Source: Clostridiales bacterium UBA735 (GTDB taxonomy: Bacteria; Bacillota; Clostridia; Oscillospirales; Oscillospiraceae). From it: DNA of 20,342 nt. Positions 5,674 to 12,917 of this stretch are shown here, one piece after another (position 1 is the stretch's first letter; the number at the start of each line of letters is the position of its first letter). Location of the stretch: NCBI GenBank assembly GCA_002298695.1, contig DBLB01000148.1, forward strand, positions 1 to 20,342, written 5' to 3'. The position numbers and the translations under genes are program-made. The notes under the pieces were generated by a model. That model ran no database searches, had not been told where the DNA came from, and saw nothing but the letters and a program-made list of their open reading frames with translations.

Positions 5674-7407
5674 ATGGGCATCTCTTCTTCAGCCCCGTGG
5701 CTGAAATACTACGGTGACACGCCGCACCACCTCGACTATCCGTCGAAGACCATCTACGAGATGGTCAAAGCCGCGGCCGATCAGTTCCCGAAAAACTATG
5801 CCTATGAGTTCATGGGCAAAAAGACGACGTTCGCACAGTTCATGCAGAAGATCGACGACGTGGCCCGCGCGTTTCTCGCGCTCGGCATCCACAAGGGCGA
5901 CCGCGTCACCATCTGCATGCCGAACTGCCCGCAGGCGGTCTGCTCGTTCTACGCGCTGAACCGCATCGGCGCGGTGAGCAACATGATCCATCCGCTCTCT
6001 GCCGCCGGCGAGATCAAGTTCTATCTCAACTTCTCGCACTCCAAGGCCATCCTGACGCTCGACCAGTTCTACACCAAGGTCGCGGGCATCCTGCCCGAAC
6101 TGGACGACCAGAGTACGAAGCTCCTTGTCGCCAAAATTGAGGACGAGCTGCTGCCGCACCTCGCCGTCGGCTACGCGCTGACCGCCGGGCGCAAATACCC
6201 GAAGCCCCCGAAAAAGGGCAATTACATCTGGTGGAGCGAGTTCATGCGCATGGGCAAAAAGCGCGCCCTTCCGCTGCCGAAGGATCTGGGCAACGCCAAC
6301 GACGGCGCGTCCATTCTCTATTCCGGCGGCACCACCGGCACCACAAAGGGCATTCTGCTGTCCAATATGAACTTCAATGCCCTCGGTCTTCAGACCATCG
6401 CGGCCTCCGGCTTCGCGCCGATCGACGGCATGAAGATGCTCTCCGTCATGCCGGTCTTCCACGGCTTCGGCCTCGGCATCGGCATCCATACGGCGCTCAT
6501 CGGCGGCGCATGCTGCATCCTCGTGCCAAAATTCAACGTCAATACCTATGCCGACCTGCTCATCAAAAAGCAGCCGAACATCATCCCCGGCGTTCCCACG
6601 CTGTTCGAGGCGCTGCTGCGCGCGGACAAGCTTGAAAACGCCGATCTCTCCTGCCTCAAGGGCGTGTTCTGCGGCGGCGACAGCCTGTCCATCGAGCTGA
6701 AAAAGAAGGTCGACGCCTTCCTGAAAGCACACAATGCCTCCGTCCAGATCCGGCAGGGCTATGGCCTGACCGAGTGCGTCACGGCCAGCTGCCTGACGCC
6801 GAAGGACTATAACCGCGTCGGCTCCATCGGCGTTCCCTTCCCCGATACCTATTATAAAATTGTCAAGCCCGGCACCACCGACGAGGTCGACCCGGAGATC
6901 GAGGGTGAGATCTGCATTTCCGGCCCGTCGGTCATGCTCTGCTACGTGGACAACCCCGAAGAGACTGCCAATACCCTCCGCCGCCATGACGACGGCCGCG
7001 TTTGGCTCCATACCGGCGACCTCGGCAAAATGGACGAGGACGGCTTCGTCTACTTCTCGCAGCGCATCAAGCGCATGATCATCACCTCGGGCTATAATGT
7101 CTATCCCGGCCAGCTGGAAAACATCATCGACGGCCATGAGAAGGTGCTCCTCTCCTGCGTCATCGGCGTCAAGGATCCCTACAAGATCCAGAAGGTCAAG
7201 GCGTTCGTCGTTCTCCGTCCGGGCTATGAGCCGTCGGACGAAGTCAAGCAGGAGATTCTGGAGTATTGCCGCAGCCATATCGCGAAATACGCCATGCCGT
7301 ATGACATCGAGTTCCGCAGTGAGCTTCCCAAGACTCTCGTCGGCAAGGTGGCCTACCGCGTCCTCGAAGAAGAAGAGGCCGAGCGCCAGGCCCACGAAGC
7401 CAATTAA
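5674..7407 (+). CDS. AMP-binding acyl-CoA ligase (long-chain fatty acid type)
   Basis: This 577-residue member of the adenylate-forming superfamily should activate a carboxylic acid with ATP and then form a CoA thioester. The phosphate-binding loop YSGGTTGTTKG is at 216-226. GYGLTE is at 362-367. TGDLG begins at 447, with Asp449 expected to bind the ribose. RIKRMIITSGYNVYP runs from 464. The adenylation lysine is expected at Lys558 in LVGKVAYR. All core motifs are present, so it is probably active. There is no carrier-protein domain. The substrate cannot be read from sequence; a fatty or aryl acid is likely. The start is an ATG preceded by AAAGGA. A 10-base hairpin lies between it and the next gene, a membrane acyltransferase 51 bases downstream, which suggests partial co-transcription. 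Confidence 0.92.
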   Translation: MGISSSAPWLKYYGDTPHHLDYPSKTIYEMVKAAADQFPKNYAYEFMGKKTTFAQFMQKIDDVARAFLALGIHKGDRVTICMPNCPQAVCSFYALNRIGAVSNMIHPLSAAGEIKFYLNFSHSKAILTLDQFYTKVAGILPELDDQSTKLLVAKIEDELLPHLAVGYALTAGRKYPKPPKKGNYIWWSEFMRMGKKRALPLPKDLGNANDGASILYSGGTTGTTKGILLSNMNFNALGLQTIAASGFAPIDGMKMLSVMPVFHGFGLGIGIHTALIGGACCILVPKFNVNTYADLLIKKQPNIIPGVPTLFEALLRADKLENADLSCLKGVFCGGDSLSIELKKKVDAFLKAHNASVQIRQGYGLTECVTASCLTPKDYNRVGSIGVPFPDTYYKIVKPGTTDEVDPEIEGEICISGPSVMLCYVDNPEETANTLRRHDDGRVWLHTGDLGKMDEDGFVYFSQRIKRMIITSGYNVYPGQLENIIDGHEKVLLSCVIGVKDPYKIQKVKAFVVLRPGYEPSDEVKQEILEYCRSHIAKYAMPYDIEFRSELPKTLVGKVAYRVLEEEEAERQAHEAN

Positions 7408-7414
7408 AATATCG

Positions 7415-7438
7415 CAGGCTGGCCAGATGGCCAGCCTG
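7415..7438 (+). terminator. intercistronic hairpin (partial terminator or processing stem)
   Basis: CAGGCTGGCC (7415-7424) and GGCCAGCCTG (7429-7438) form a perfect ten-base stem with an AGAT loop, but no T-run follows. It may reduce rather than stop transcription into the next gene, or protect the 3' end of the ligase mRNA. Confidence 0.5.
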
Positions 7439-7458
7439 TTGCTGCACAGGAGACTTTT

Positions 7459-8175
7459 ATGCAAAAACAACGGATCCGGGAACTGGATGCCCTGCGCGGG
7501 CTCTGTATCCTCTGCGTCATCGTCGTCCATTTTCTGTTCGACCTGCAATATTTCATCGGCCTGGACCTCACGCTCCCCGCGTGGTTCCAGTTCATCCAGC
7601 AGTACGGCGGCATCCTCTTCGTCGTGCTCTCCGGCTGCTGCGCGACGCTCGGTTCGCGGAGCTTCCGCCGGGGGCTGATCGTCTTCGGGGCCGGCATGCT
7701 CATCTCGCTCATTACCGCGGGAATGTATTGGCTCGGCATGGCCGACCGGACGGTCATCGTCTGGTTCGGCGTGCTGCACCTGCTGGGCCTCTGCATGATG
7801 GTCTATCCCCTGTTCCGCAAGCTGCCCACCGCACCGCTCGCTGTGCTCGCCCTCTGCATCATCCTCATCGGCTACGCCATCACGGGCCTGCGCGTCTCTG
7901 CGCCGTTCCTGTTCCCCTTCGGCCTCGTGACCGATCATTTTTATTCATCGGATTATTTCCCGATCTTTCCGCAGCTTGGCTGGTTCCTGCTCGGCGTCGT
8001 CCTCGGGCGTACCGTCTACGCAAGCAAGCATACGCTCCTGCCCGGAAGCGCGCAGAACTTTTTTCTGCTCCGCTTTTTCCGCTGGTGCGGCCGGCAGTCG
8101 CTGTTCATCTATCTGCTCCATCAGCCCATTCTCTACGGTCTGCTTGAGCTCCTCGCTGCCCTGAAGCAGCGCTGA
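7459..8175 (+). CDS. DUF1624/HGSNAT-type membrane acyltransferase
   Basis: The protein has 238 residues and about seven hydrophobic segments. It begins with the motif RIRELDALRGLCILCVIVVH (residues 5-24), typical of the heparan-alpha-glucosaminide N-acetyltransferase catalytic-domain family (formerly DUF1624) and related membrane acyltransferases. His24 is a candidate functional residue. Later conserved-looking parts are FIQQYGGILFVVLSG and the C-terminal SLFIYLLHQPILYG, which also fits an Acyltransferase_3-like end. Bacterial members probably transfer acyl groups across the membrane to glycans; the acceptor is unknown. The ATG has AGGAG upstream. No promoter was found between it and the ligase gene, so it is likely expressed with that gene. 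It is followed by a terminator-like structure. Confidence 0.82.
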   Translation: MQKQRIRELDALRGLCILCVIVVHFLFDLQYFIGLDLTLPAWFQFIQQYGGILFVVLSGCCATLGSRSFRRGLIVFGAGMLISLITAGMYWLGMADRTVIVWFGVLHLLGLCMMVYPLFRKLPTAPLAVLALCIILIGYAITGLRVSAPFLFPFGLVTDHFYSSDYFPIFPQLGWFLLGVVLGRTVYASKHTLLPGSAQNFFLLRFFRWCGRQSLFIYLLHQPILYGLLELLAALKQR

Positions 8176-8209
8176 AGCGCCGCGCCCCGTTTCGTCTCTG
8201 CGAAACCCT

Positions 8210-8250
8210 ATGGGCGTTCCGCAGGAGTCCCGGCCCATGAAAATTTTTTT
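8210..8250 (+). terminator. candidate terminator after the acyltransferase gene
   Basis: ATGGGC (8210-8215) pairs with GCCCAT (8233-8238), and seven T residues follow at 8244-8250 after a short A-rich link. A second small stem, GTTTCG with CGAAAC, lies just before it (8189-8206). The long loop lowers confidence. Confidence 0.5.
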
Positions 8251-8277
8251 GCAAAACCACGCCATCTGTGATAGGAT
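8249..8277 (+). promoter_or_regulatory. candidate promoter for tsaE-tsaB-upp
   Basis: TTGCAA (8249-8254) and TAGGAT (8272-8277) are separated by 17 bases, 25 bases before the tsaE ATG. The -35 begins within the T-run of the preceding terminator. Confidence 0.6.
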
Positions 8278-8302
8278 AAGGGGCGAAAAAGCAAGGTGAG
8301 GA

Positions 8303-8752
8303 ATGCATATGCAGATTCAGACAACTTCTCCCGAGCAGACGGAGGCCGTCGGCCGCCGCCTTGCGGCCCATCTGCGCCCGGGCGACGTCATCGCCTACTA
8401 TGGCGACCTCGGTGCCGGCAAGACGGCGTTCACCCGCGGCCTCGCGGCGGGGCTTGGCGTGACGGAGCAGGTCACAAGCCCGACATACACGATCGTCAAT
8501 GAGTACCTCTCCGGCCGCATGCCGCTGTTCCACTTTGACATGTACCGCCTCGGCTCCGCCGACGAGCTGTTTGACATCGGCTGGGAGGACTATCTGGCGC
8601 GCGGCGGCATCTGCGCCGTGGAATGGAGCGAGAACGTAGAGGAGGCGCTGGACGGCGCGCTCCGCATCACGATCCAAAAAAACCCGGCGGACGAAAACGC
8701 CCGCACGATCACGATCGAAGGAGGCGACCGGTTTGCGGATCTTAGCCTTTGA
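8303..8752 (+). CDS. tsaE: tRNA t6A biosynthesis ATPase TsaE
   Basis: The protein has 149 residues, normal for TsaE. It is the ATPase that works with TsaB and TsaD in the cytoplasm to make threonylcarbamoyladenosine at position 37 of ANN-decoding tRNAs. The Walker A motif GDLGAGKT is at 34-41. TSPTYTIVNEY, HFDMYRL and VEWSENVEEAL follow in family order. The first ATG follows AAGGTGAGG closely, and a second ATG two codons later is an alternative start. The end overlaps the tsaB start by 20 bases, implying coupled translation. It leads an operon with tsaB and upp under the promoter at 8249-8277. Confidence 0.95.
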   Translation: MHMQIQTTSPEQTEAVGRRLAAHLRPGDVIAYYGDLGAGKTAFTRGLAAGLGVTEQVTSPTYTIVNEYLSGRMPLFHFDMYRLGSADELFDIGWEDYLARGGICAVEWSENVEEALDGALRITIQKNPADENARTITIEGGDRFADLSL

Positions 8753-9443
8753 ATCCTCGGCCAAATCGGCGAGCGCCGCCCTTTTGCAGGACGGCACGCT
8801 GCTCGGTGAATATTTTCAGAACTCCGGCCAGACGCACAGCCGCACGCTGACAAAAATGGCGGAGGATCTTCTGGCAAACTGCGACCTGACTGCCGCAGAT
8901 ATCGACGCAGTCGCCGTGGCGGCCGGACCCGGAAGCTTTACCGGCGTGCGCATCGGCGTCGCAGCGGCGAAGGGCTTCGCCTGGGGGCGGGAGCTTCCCT
9001 GTTACGGCGTTTCCACGCTGGAAGCTATGGTACGCGGCGCGGCAATGTGCGACGGCGTATACTGCGCCTGTATGGACGCGCGGCGCGCGCAGGTCTACAA
9101 CGCGCTGTTCCGTCTGGAGGGCGATACCCTGATGCGCCTCTGCGAAGACCGCGCCGTTTCGATCGAAGAACTTGGCACGTCGTTAAAAAATCTCGAAAAA
9201 CCGATATTTCTGGTTGGCGACGGCGCAGAGTTGTGCTATAATACGCTGCGAGTGAGCATTCCGGCGCTCCGCCTTCTGCCGGAGCACCTGCGCTGTCAGC
9301 GCGCTTCCGGCACAGCGCTGGCAGCAGCCGCGCAGATCGCCGCAGGCCGGCCCGGCTCCGGGCTGGAACTGACGCCGAATTACCTGCGCCTCAGTCAGGC
9401 AGAGCGGACACGTCTGGAAAAACAGAATTCGGGCAGCAATTGA
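8733..9443 (+). CDS. tsaB: tRNA t6A biosynthesis protein TsaB
   Basis: The 236-residue protein is an ASKHA-fold partner that scaffolds TsaD and TsaE for t6A synthesis. The N-terminus [18 protein letters not shown] and the block [18 protein letters not shown] are characteristic of TsaB. The start is TTG, preceded by AAGGAGG inside the end of tsaE, and the two frames overlap by 20 bases. The length is close to family norms. The usual neighbours rimI and tsaD do not follow; the next gene is upp, 20 bases downstream, so tsaD must lie elsewhere if present. Confidence 0.95.
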   Translation: MRILAFESSAKSASAALLQDGTLLGEYFQNSGQTHSRTLTKMAEDLLANCDLTAADIDAVAVAAGPGSFTGVRIGVAAAKGFAWGRELPCYGVSTLEAMVRGAAMCDGVYCACMDARRAQVYNALFRLEGDTLMRLCEDRAVSIEELGTSLKNLEKPIFLVGDGAELCYNTLRVSIPALRLLPEHLRCQRASGTALAAAAQIAAGRPGSGLELTPNYLRLSQAERTRLEKQNSGSN

Positions 9444-9463
9444 TTGCAGAAAGGAACCAGAAC

Positions 9464-10111
9464 ATGAAGTATACGGAATTTGGAGAGCATGTACACGTTG
9501 TCGATCATCCGCTGGTGGCCCACAAGCTGAGCATCATGCGCGACAAGAACACCAGCGTCAAGGATTTCCGCGAGCTCGTCTCGGAGATCGGCATGTACAT
9601 CACCTACGAAGCGACCCGCGATCTGCCGCTGACGACGAAAACCGTCGAAACCCCGCTCTGCACGGCGGAGCTGCCGACGCTGGCCGGCAAGAAAATCGCC
9701 GTGGTTCCCATTCTGCGCGCGGGCCTCGGCCTGGTAGACGGCGTGCTGCGGATGATCCCGTCGGCGCGCGTCGGCCACATCGGTATGTTCCGCGATGAGG
9801 AAACGCTCGTCCCGCACACCTACTTCTGCAAGCTGCCCAAAGATATTGCGACCCGTATGGTCATGGTCGTCGACCCGATGCTCGCCACCGGCGGCAGCGC
9901 AGACGCGGCGATCGCTGAGCTGAAAAACCGTGGCTGCACCAACATCCGCCTGATGGTGCTCGTGGCCGCGCCGGAAGGCATCCGGATGCTGCGTGAAAAG
10001 CATCCCGACGTCGACATCTACTGCGGCGCGCTCGACGATCACCTGAACGAGCACGGCTACATCGTGCCCGGCCTCGGCGACGCCGGCGACCGGATCTTCG
10101 GCACCAAGTAA
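9464..10111 (+). CDS. upp: uracil phosphoribosyltransferase
   Basis: The 215-residue enzyme joins uracil to PRPP to give UMP in pyrimidine salvage. The PRPP-binding segment [16 protein letters not shown] and the C-terminal [16 protein letters not shown] are typical, as is [12 protein letters not shown] in the middle. I place the start at the ATG at 9464 (MKYTEFGEH), which has AAAGGAA upstream. A TTG at 9440 would add eight residues and overlap tsaB, but it lacks a ribosome site. Bacterial Upp proteins are usually about 208-210 residues, so this fits. It is the last gene of the tsaE-tsaB-upp unit and is followed by a strong hairpin. Confidence 0.96.
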   Translation: MKYTEFGEHVHVVDHPLVAHKLSIMRDKNTSVKDFRELVSEIGMYITYEATRDLPLTTKTVETPLCTAELPTLAGKKIAVVPILRAGLGLVDGVLRMIPSARVGHIGMFRDEETLVPHTYFCKLPKDIATRMVMVVDPMLATGGSADAAIAELKNRGCTNIRLMVLVAAPEGIRMLREKHPDVDIYCGALDDHLNEHGYIVPGLGDAGDRIFGTK

Positions 10112-10117
10112 ATTCCA

Positions 10118-10148
10118 AAGCCGCCCTGTCACTCTGACAGGGCGGCTT
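10118..10148. terminator. bidirectional hairpin between convergent genes
   Basis: A perfect 14-base stem (10118-10131 with 10135-10148) with a CTC loop starts seven bases after the upp stop and lies 48 bases before the end of the opposing SLH gene. T-runs are short on both sides, but the strength of the stem and its position support termination from both directions. Confidence 0.7.
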
Positions 10149-10195
10149 CTGTATCCAGTACCCGCCCGCGCCATACTCCGGCGCGGGCGAGAACT

Positions 10196-11440
10196 TTACT
10201 GTTCCCAGCAGAAATCCTGCAAAACATCCTGATTGCAGAGCGTGGAGAGCTGATAGAGCAGCTCTGTGCAGCCCCGGCGCGTCATGGCCTCGCCGGAGAG
10301 CGGCCGCAGCTCGATTCCGACCTCCTGAAGCGCAGCGGCTGCCGGCACGGCCCAGGCGGCGACGGACTCTTCGTCCCAGCCGGACGCAGCAAACACGTCA
10401 GCCGCGCCGGCATCCGGCAGGCCGAGCATCTTCTGCACCATCACGGCGCACTCCGCCTCATTCAGCGCAGCGGAAGGGCGGAATTCCAGCCCCTCCTCCC
10501 CCGGCACACCGGAGATCAGGCCGCAGCGGTAGGCAGCCGTGATATACGGCCGCATCCAGGCCGGCGCATCGGTCTCATCGGCAAAGCCTGCGGTCAGTGC
10601 CGCGTCGTCCGGCCCGAGGCCAAGCACGCGCATCGCCATGACCAGAAATTCTCCGCGCGTCACGGTCTCGTCCGGGCAGAAACAGCGCTGCCCGGCAATT
10701 TCCCGTCCGCCGTAGACGCCCAGCTCCTTGAGCGCCATGGCGCGGTATTCCAGTTCGTCGCCGGCCAGATCTGCAAACGTGGCAGCGTCGGTGGGCTTGA
10801 CGATTTTGATTTTGACGGTGGCCTCGTTGGAAAGATTTCCGGCAGGATCGACCGCCGCATAGACGAAGCTGTCGCGCCCGACCTTGTTGTGCGCCGGCGT
10901 ATAGGTGAAGCTGCCGTCCTCACCGAGCTCGACACTGCCGCGCCGCGGCTGTCTGACGATCTGATATGTCAGCGTGTCGCCGTCCTCGTCCGTCCCCAGC
11001 AGCGTGCCGGAGTTGGCGATATTCTTGTACGTTTCCAGCTGTAAATCATTGCAGACGGGCGTCGTGTCCTTCCGGCTGACGATCCGCAGCGAAAGTGTCT
11101 GCTTATTGCCGAGACCGCGGTCGCCAATGGCGCAGTAGACAAGCTCCGCGTCCGTCTCCTCGGCGCAGACGGGGCGGAATTGCAGCGCGTCCAGCGCCTC
11201 CGCAGGCAGCACATCGCCCGCACGCAGCACACGCGTACCGTAGCAGAGCGTCCCGACCGCGCCGGACGGCACGGAACAGACATAGATACCGCGTGCGGAT
11301 TCCGCAAAGTCGGATGCAGAGAAGCAATACGCCGCGTTTTTGTCCACACGGATGTCGGCGGCCAGCGTGCCGCCGCTCAGCAGCGCGCAGACCAGCAATG
11401 CAGCCATCACGCGCCGCCCGGAATGAAGTGGATGATTCAA
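10196..11440 (-). CDS. exported Ig-like/S-layer-homology (SLH) domain protein
   Basis: Starting at the TTG at 11440, preceded by AAGGAGG, the protein has 414 residues. Residues 1-27 look like a signal peptide: positive NHPLHSGRR, hydrophobic VMAALLVCALL, then GGTLA before AD. An unassigned region follows to about 125. A cadherin-like/bacterial Ig domain is at about 128-216 (GTDEDGDTLTYQIV, GSFTYTPAHNKVGRDSFVYAA). SLH repeats then start at about 221 (ATFADLAGDELEYRAMALKE) and about 285, with a weak third from about 347. SLH domains bind pyruvylated wall polysaccharide, so the protein is probably surface anchored. The mature chain holds 13 cysteines, many for an exported Gram-positive protein. 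A longer frame up to 11629 crosses the rodA terminator and is rejected. No convincing promoter was found in the 118 bases upstream. Confidence 0.85.
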   Translation of the reverse strand: MNHPLHSGRRVMAALLVCALLSGGTLAADIRVDKNAAYCFSASDFAESARGIYVCSVPSGAVGTLCYGTRVLRAGDVLPAEALDALQFRPVCAEETDAELVYCAIGDRGLGNKQTLSLRIVSRKDTTPVCNDLQLETYKNIANSGTLLGTDEDGDTLTYQIVRQPRRGSVELGEDGSFTYTPAHNKVGRDSFVYAAVDPAGNLSNEATVKIKIVKPTDAATFADLAGDELEYRAMALKELGVYGGREIAGQRCFCPDETVTRGEFLVMAMRVLGLGPDDAALTAGFADETDAPAWMRPYITAAYRCGLISGVPGEEGLEFRPSAALNEAECAVMVQKMLGLPDAGAADVFAASGWDEESVAAWAVPAAAALQEVGIELRPLSGEAMTRRGCTELLYQLSTLCNQDVLQDFCWEQ

Positions 11441-11513
11441 GAGATGACCTCCTTCAGGAAAGATTGACAATGCTAGTGTTTGCTGCCGCGCAGGAAATAT
11501 GCCCCGCGGCGCG

Positions 11514-11549
11514 AAAAAAATTCCGGACAGCCGTTCTGTCCGGAATTTT
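11514..11549 (-). terminator. terminator of the rodA-type gene
   Basis: TTCCGGACAG (11521-11530) pairs with CTGTCCGGAA (11536-11545), extended by four A-T pairs. On the minus strand the stem is followed by a run of seven T residues. It lies ten bases beyond the stop codon at 11559. Confidence 0.9.
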
Positions 11550-11558
11550 GGGGTCAAA

Positions 11559-12710
11559 TCAATTATATTTTGGCCGGATGTAGCGGGCGTGGATATCCGG
11601 TGCCGGCCGCATGTTGATGCCGGAGACAATGCCCATGGCGAGGAACGTCGTGATGAGCGAACTGCCGCCGTAGGAAAAGAACGGGAGCGTCAGGCCGATG
11701 ACCGGCACGAGGCCGAGGCAGACGCCGACGTTGATGAGGATCTGCGAGGCCATCATGCCCGCAATGCCGACGCAGATGAGGCGGTTCATATAGTTGCCGG
11801 ACTTGATGCCGACATGGATGATGCGGATGATGATGGCCGACAGCAGCAGCAGCACGGCCAGGCAGCCGAGCATGCCGAGCTCCTCCCCGATGGCGGAGAA
11901 AATGAAGTCATTTCGCTGCATCGGCAGAGAGTTGCTCTGCACCATGGTGCCGTTGAAAAGCCCCTGCCCACGAATGCCGCCGTTCTGGAGGGCGCGGATG
12001 CTGCGGTTGATCTGATAGCGCTCGTTCTGCGCATCCGGGTCGATGGACGCGTCGAACAACACGAGAATGCGGCTTTTCCGGTCCTCACTGAGGTGCGTCC
12101 AGATCGTAGGCGCTGCGGCAGCCAGCGCGCCGAACGCGCCGAGAAACCAGACAAAATTGACGCCGCCGACAAATGCCATAATGACAAAAATAAAGATATA
12201 TTGCAGCGCAACGCCGAGATCCTCCGACGCGGCAACGATCAGCACAAACAGAAAGACCGTAACGCCGCCGATCTGCAAGATCGTCATCGGCGAGGAGATC
12301 CGGTTCTGCTTGACGCTCATGATCTTGGCCAGGATCAGAATAAACGGGATCTTGCAGAGCTCAGCAGGCTGGATGCTGAACGGAAGCCAGCTGAAATTCA
12401 GCCAGCTGCGGTTGCCCTGCTGCGTGTCGCCCCATTTGAACAGCAGCGCGATGAAAACCGTGCAGAACAGCAGCAGCAGATCCCGCCGCTCCGCGATGAT
12501 GTCCACGTCGATCAGCGTGAGGATCACATAGCAGACCACGCCCAGCAGCAGCGCAATGATCTGCGTGCGGACATAGCGCCCGCCGCCGAGGAAGTTCGTC
12601 GCACTCGAAATGGCAACAATGCCGAAGACCGACGCCGCCACGCAGAGCGCGAGCAGAACCATATCCGCTTTTTTGCAGAATTCCCGGATGGCCCGGAAAA
12701 CCTCCCGCAT
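11559..12710 (-). CDS. rodA: RodA/FtsW/SpoVE (SEDS) peptidoglycan glycosyltransferase
   Basis: The 383-residue polytopic protein belongs to the SEDS family, which polymerises lipid II into glycan strands together with a class B penicillin-binding protein. Family blocks are GNRSWL (99-104), IQPAELCK (113-120), ALQNGGIRGQGLFNGT (about 240-255), NDFIFSAIGEELGMLG (267-282) and PFFSYGGSS near the end. Asp268 in NDFIF aligns with the catalytic Asp. The usual LPE before it reads LPM (262-264). The N-terminal segment (YVRTQIIALLLG) resembles RodA more than FtsW, but SpoVE or FtsW cannot be excluded. The ATG has AAGGAGG seven bases upstream. It has its own promoter and terminator; no mreBCD or PBP gene lies beside it. 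Confidence 0.9.
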   Translation of the reverse strand: MREVFRAIREFCKKADMVLLALCVAASVFGIVAISSATNFLGGGRYVRTQIIALLLGVVCYVILTLIDVDIIAERRDLLLLFCTVFIALLFKWGDTQQGNRSWLNFSWLPFSIQPAELCKIPFILILAKIMSVKQNRISSPMTILQIGGVTVFLFVLIVAASEDLGVALQYIFIFVIMAFVGGVNFVWFLGAFGALAAAAPTIWTHLSEDRKSRILVLFDASIDPDAQNERYQINRSIRALQNGGIRGQGLFNGTMVQSNSLPMQRNDFIFSAIGEELGMLGCLAVLLLLSAIIIRIIHVGIKSGNYMNRLICVGIAGMMASQILINVGVCLGLVPVIGLTLPFFSYGGSSLITTFLAMGIVSGINMRPAPDIHARYIRPKYN

Positions 12711-12741
12711 GGCTTCGCCTCCTTCACTCGAAATCCTGCTT

Positions 12742-12770
12742 ATTATACTAAAAAAATGTCATTCTGTAAA
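12742..12770 (-). promoter_or_regulatory. sigma-A promoter of the rodA-type gene
   Basis: On the minus strand TTTACA (12765-12770) and a perfect TATAAT (12742-12747) are separated by 17 bases, about 31 bases before the ATG. Confidence 0.85.
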
Positions 12771-12917
12771 CCCTCGCGGCTGTATGCGCAAAAAATTCAC
12801 AAGTTCCGCCGCACGTCGTTCAGATTCCGTTAAGATGCAGCGGCTTTCGGGAACCGCGCCGGAACCGGTGCGTCCAATGCGCGAAACCATGAAACTGTGT
12901 TCTCGGGAGGAACCACT

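Noticed and set aside
5689..7938. A very long open frame (749 codons) on the minus strand, opposite the acyl-CoA ligase and acyltransferase genes
   Set aside because: Its translation is dominated by Asp, Glu, His, Arg and Ala with no domain, and it is antisense to a gene with all adenylation motifs. Such frames arise from GC-rich third codon positions.
9440..9463. TTG start for upp
   Set aside because: There is no ribosome site before it and it overlaps the tsaB stop; the ATG at 9464 has AAAGGAA and gives the usual N-terminus.
11458..11500. TTGACA near 11465 as a plus-strand promoter
   Set aside because: No -10 element lies at suitable spacing and no plus-strand gene follows for over a kilobase.
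11441..11629. Extension of the SLH gene upstream of its TTG start
   Set aside because: The extension crosses the rodA terminator and the end of rodA, and it would bury the signal peptide; the AAGGAGG and signal peptide fit the TTG at 11440.
12897..12917. GTG start for the sodium-pump beta subunit
   Set aside because: It would translate through the GGGAGG ribosome site of the ATG at 12918 and add seven residues not expected in the family.
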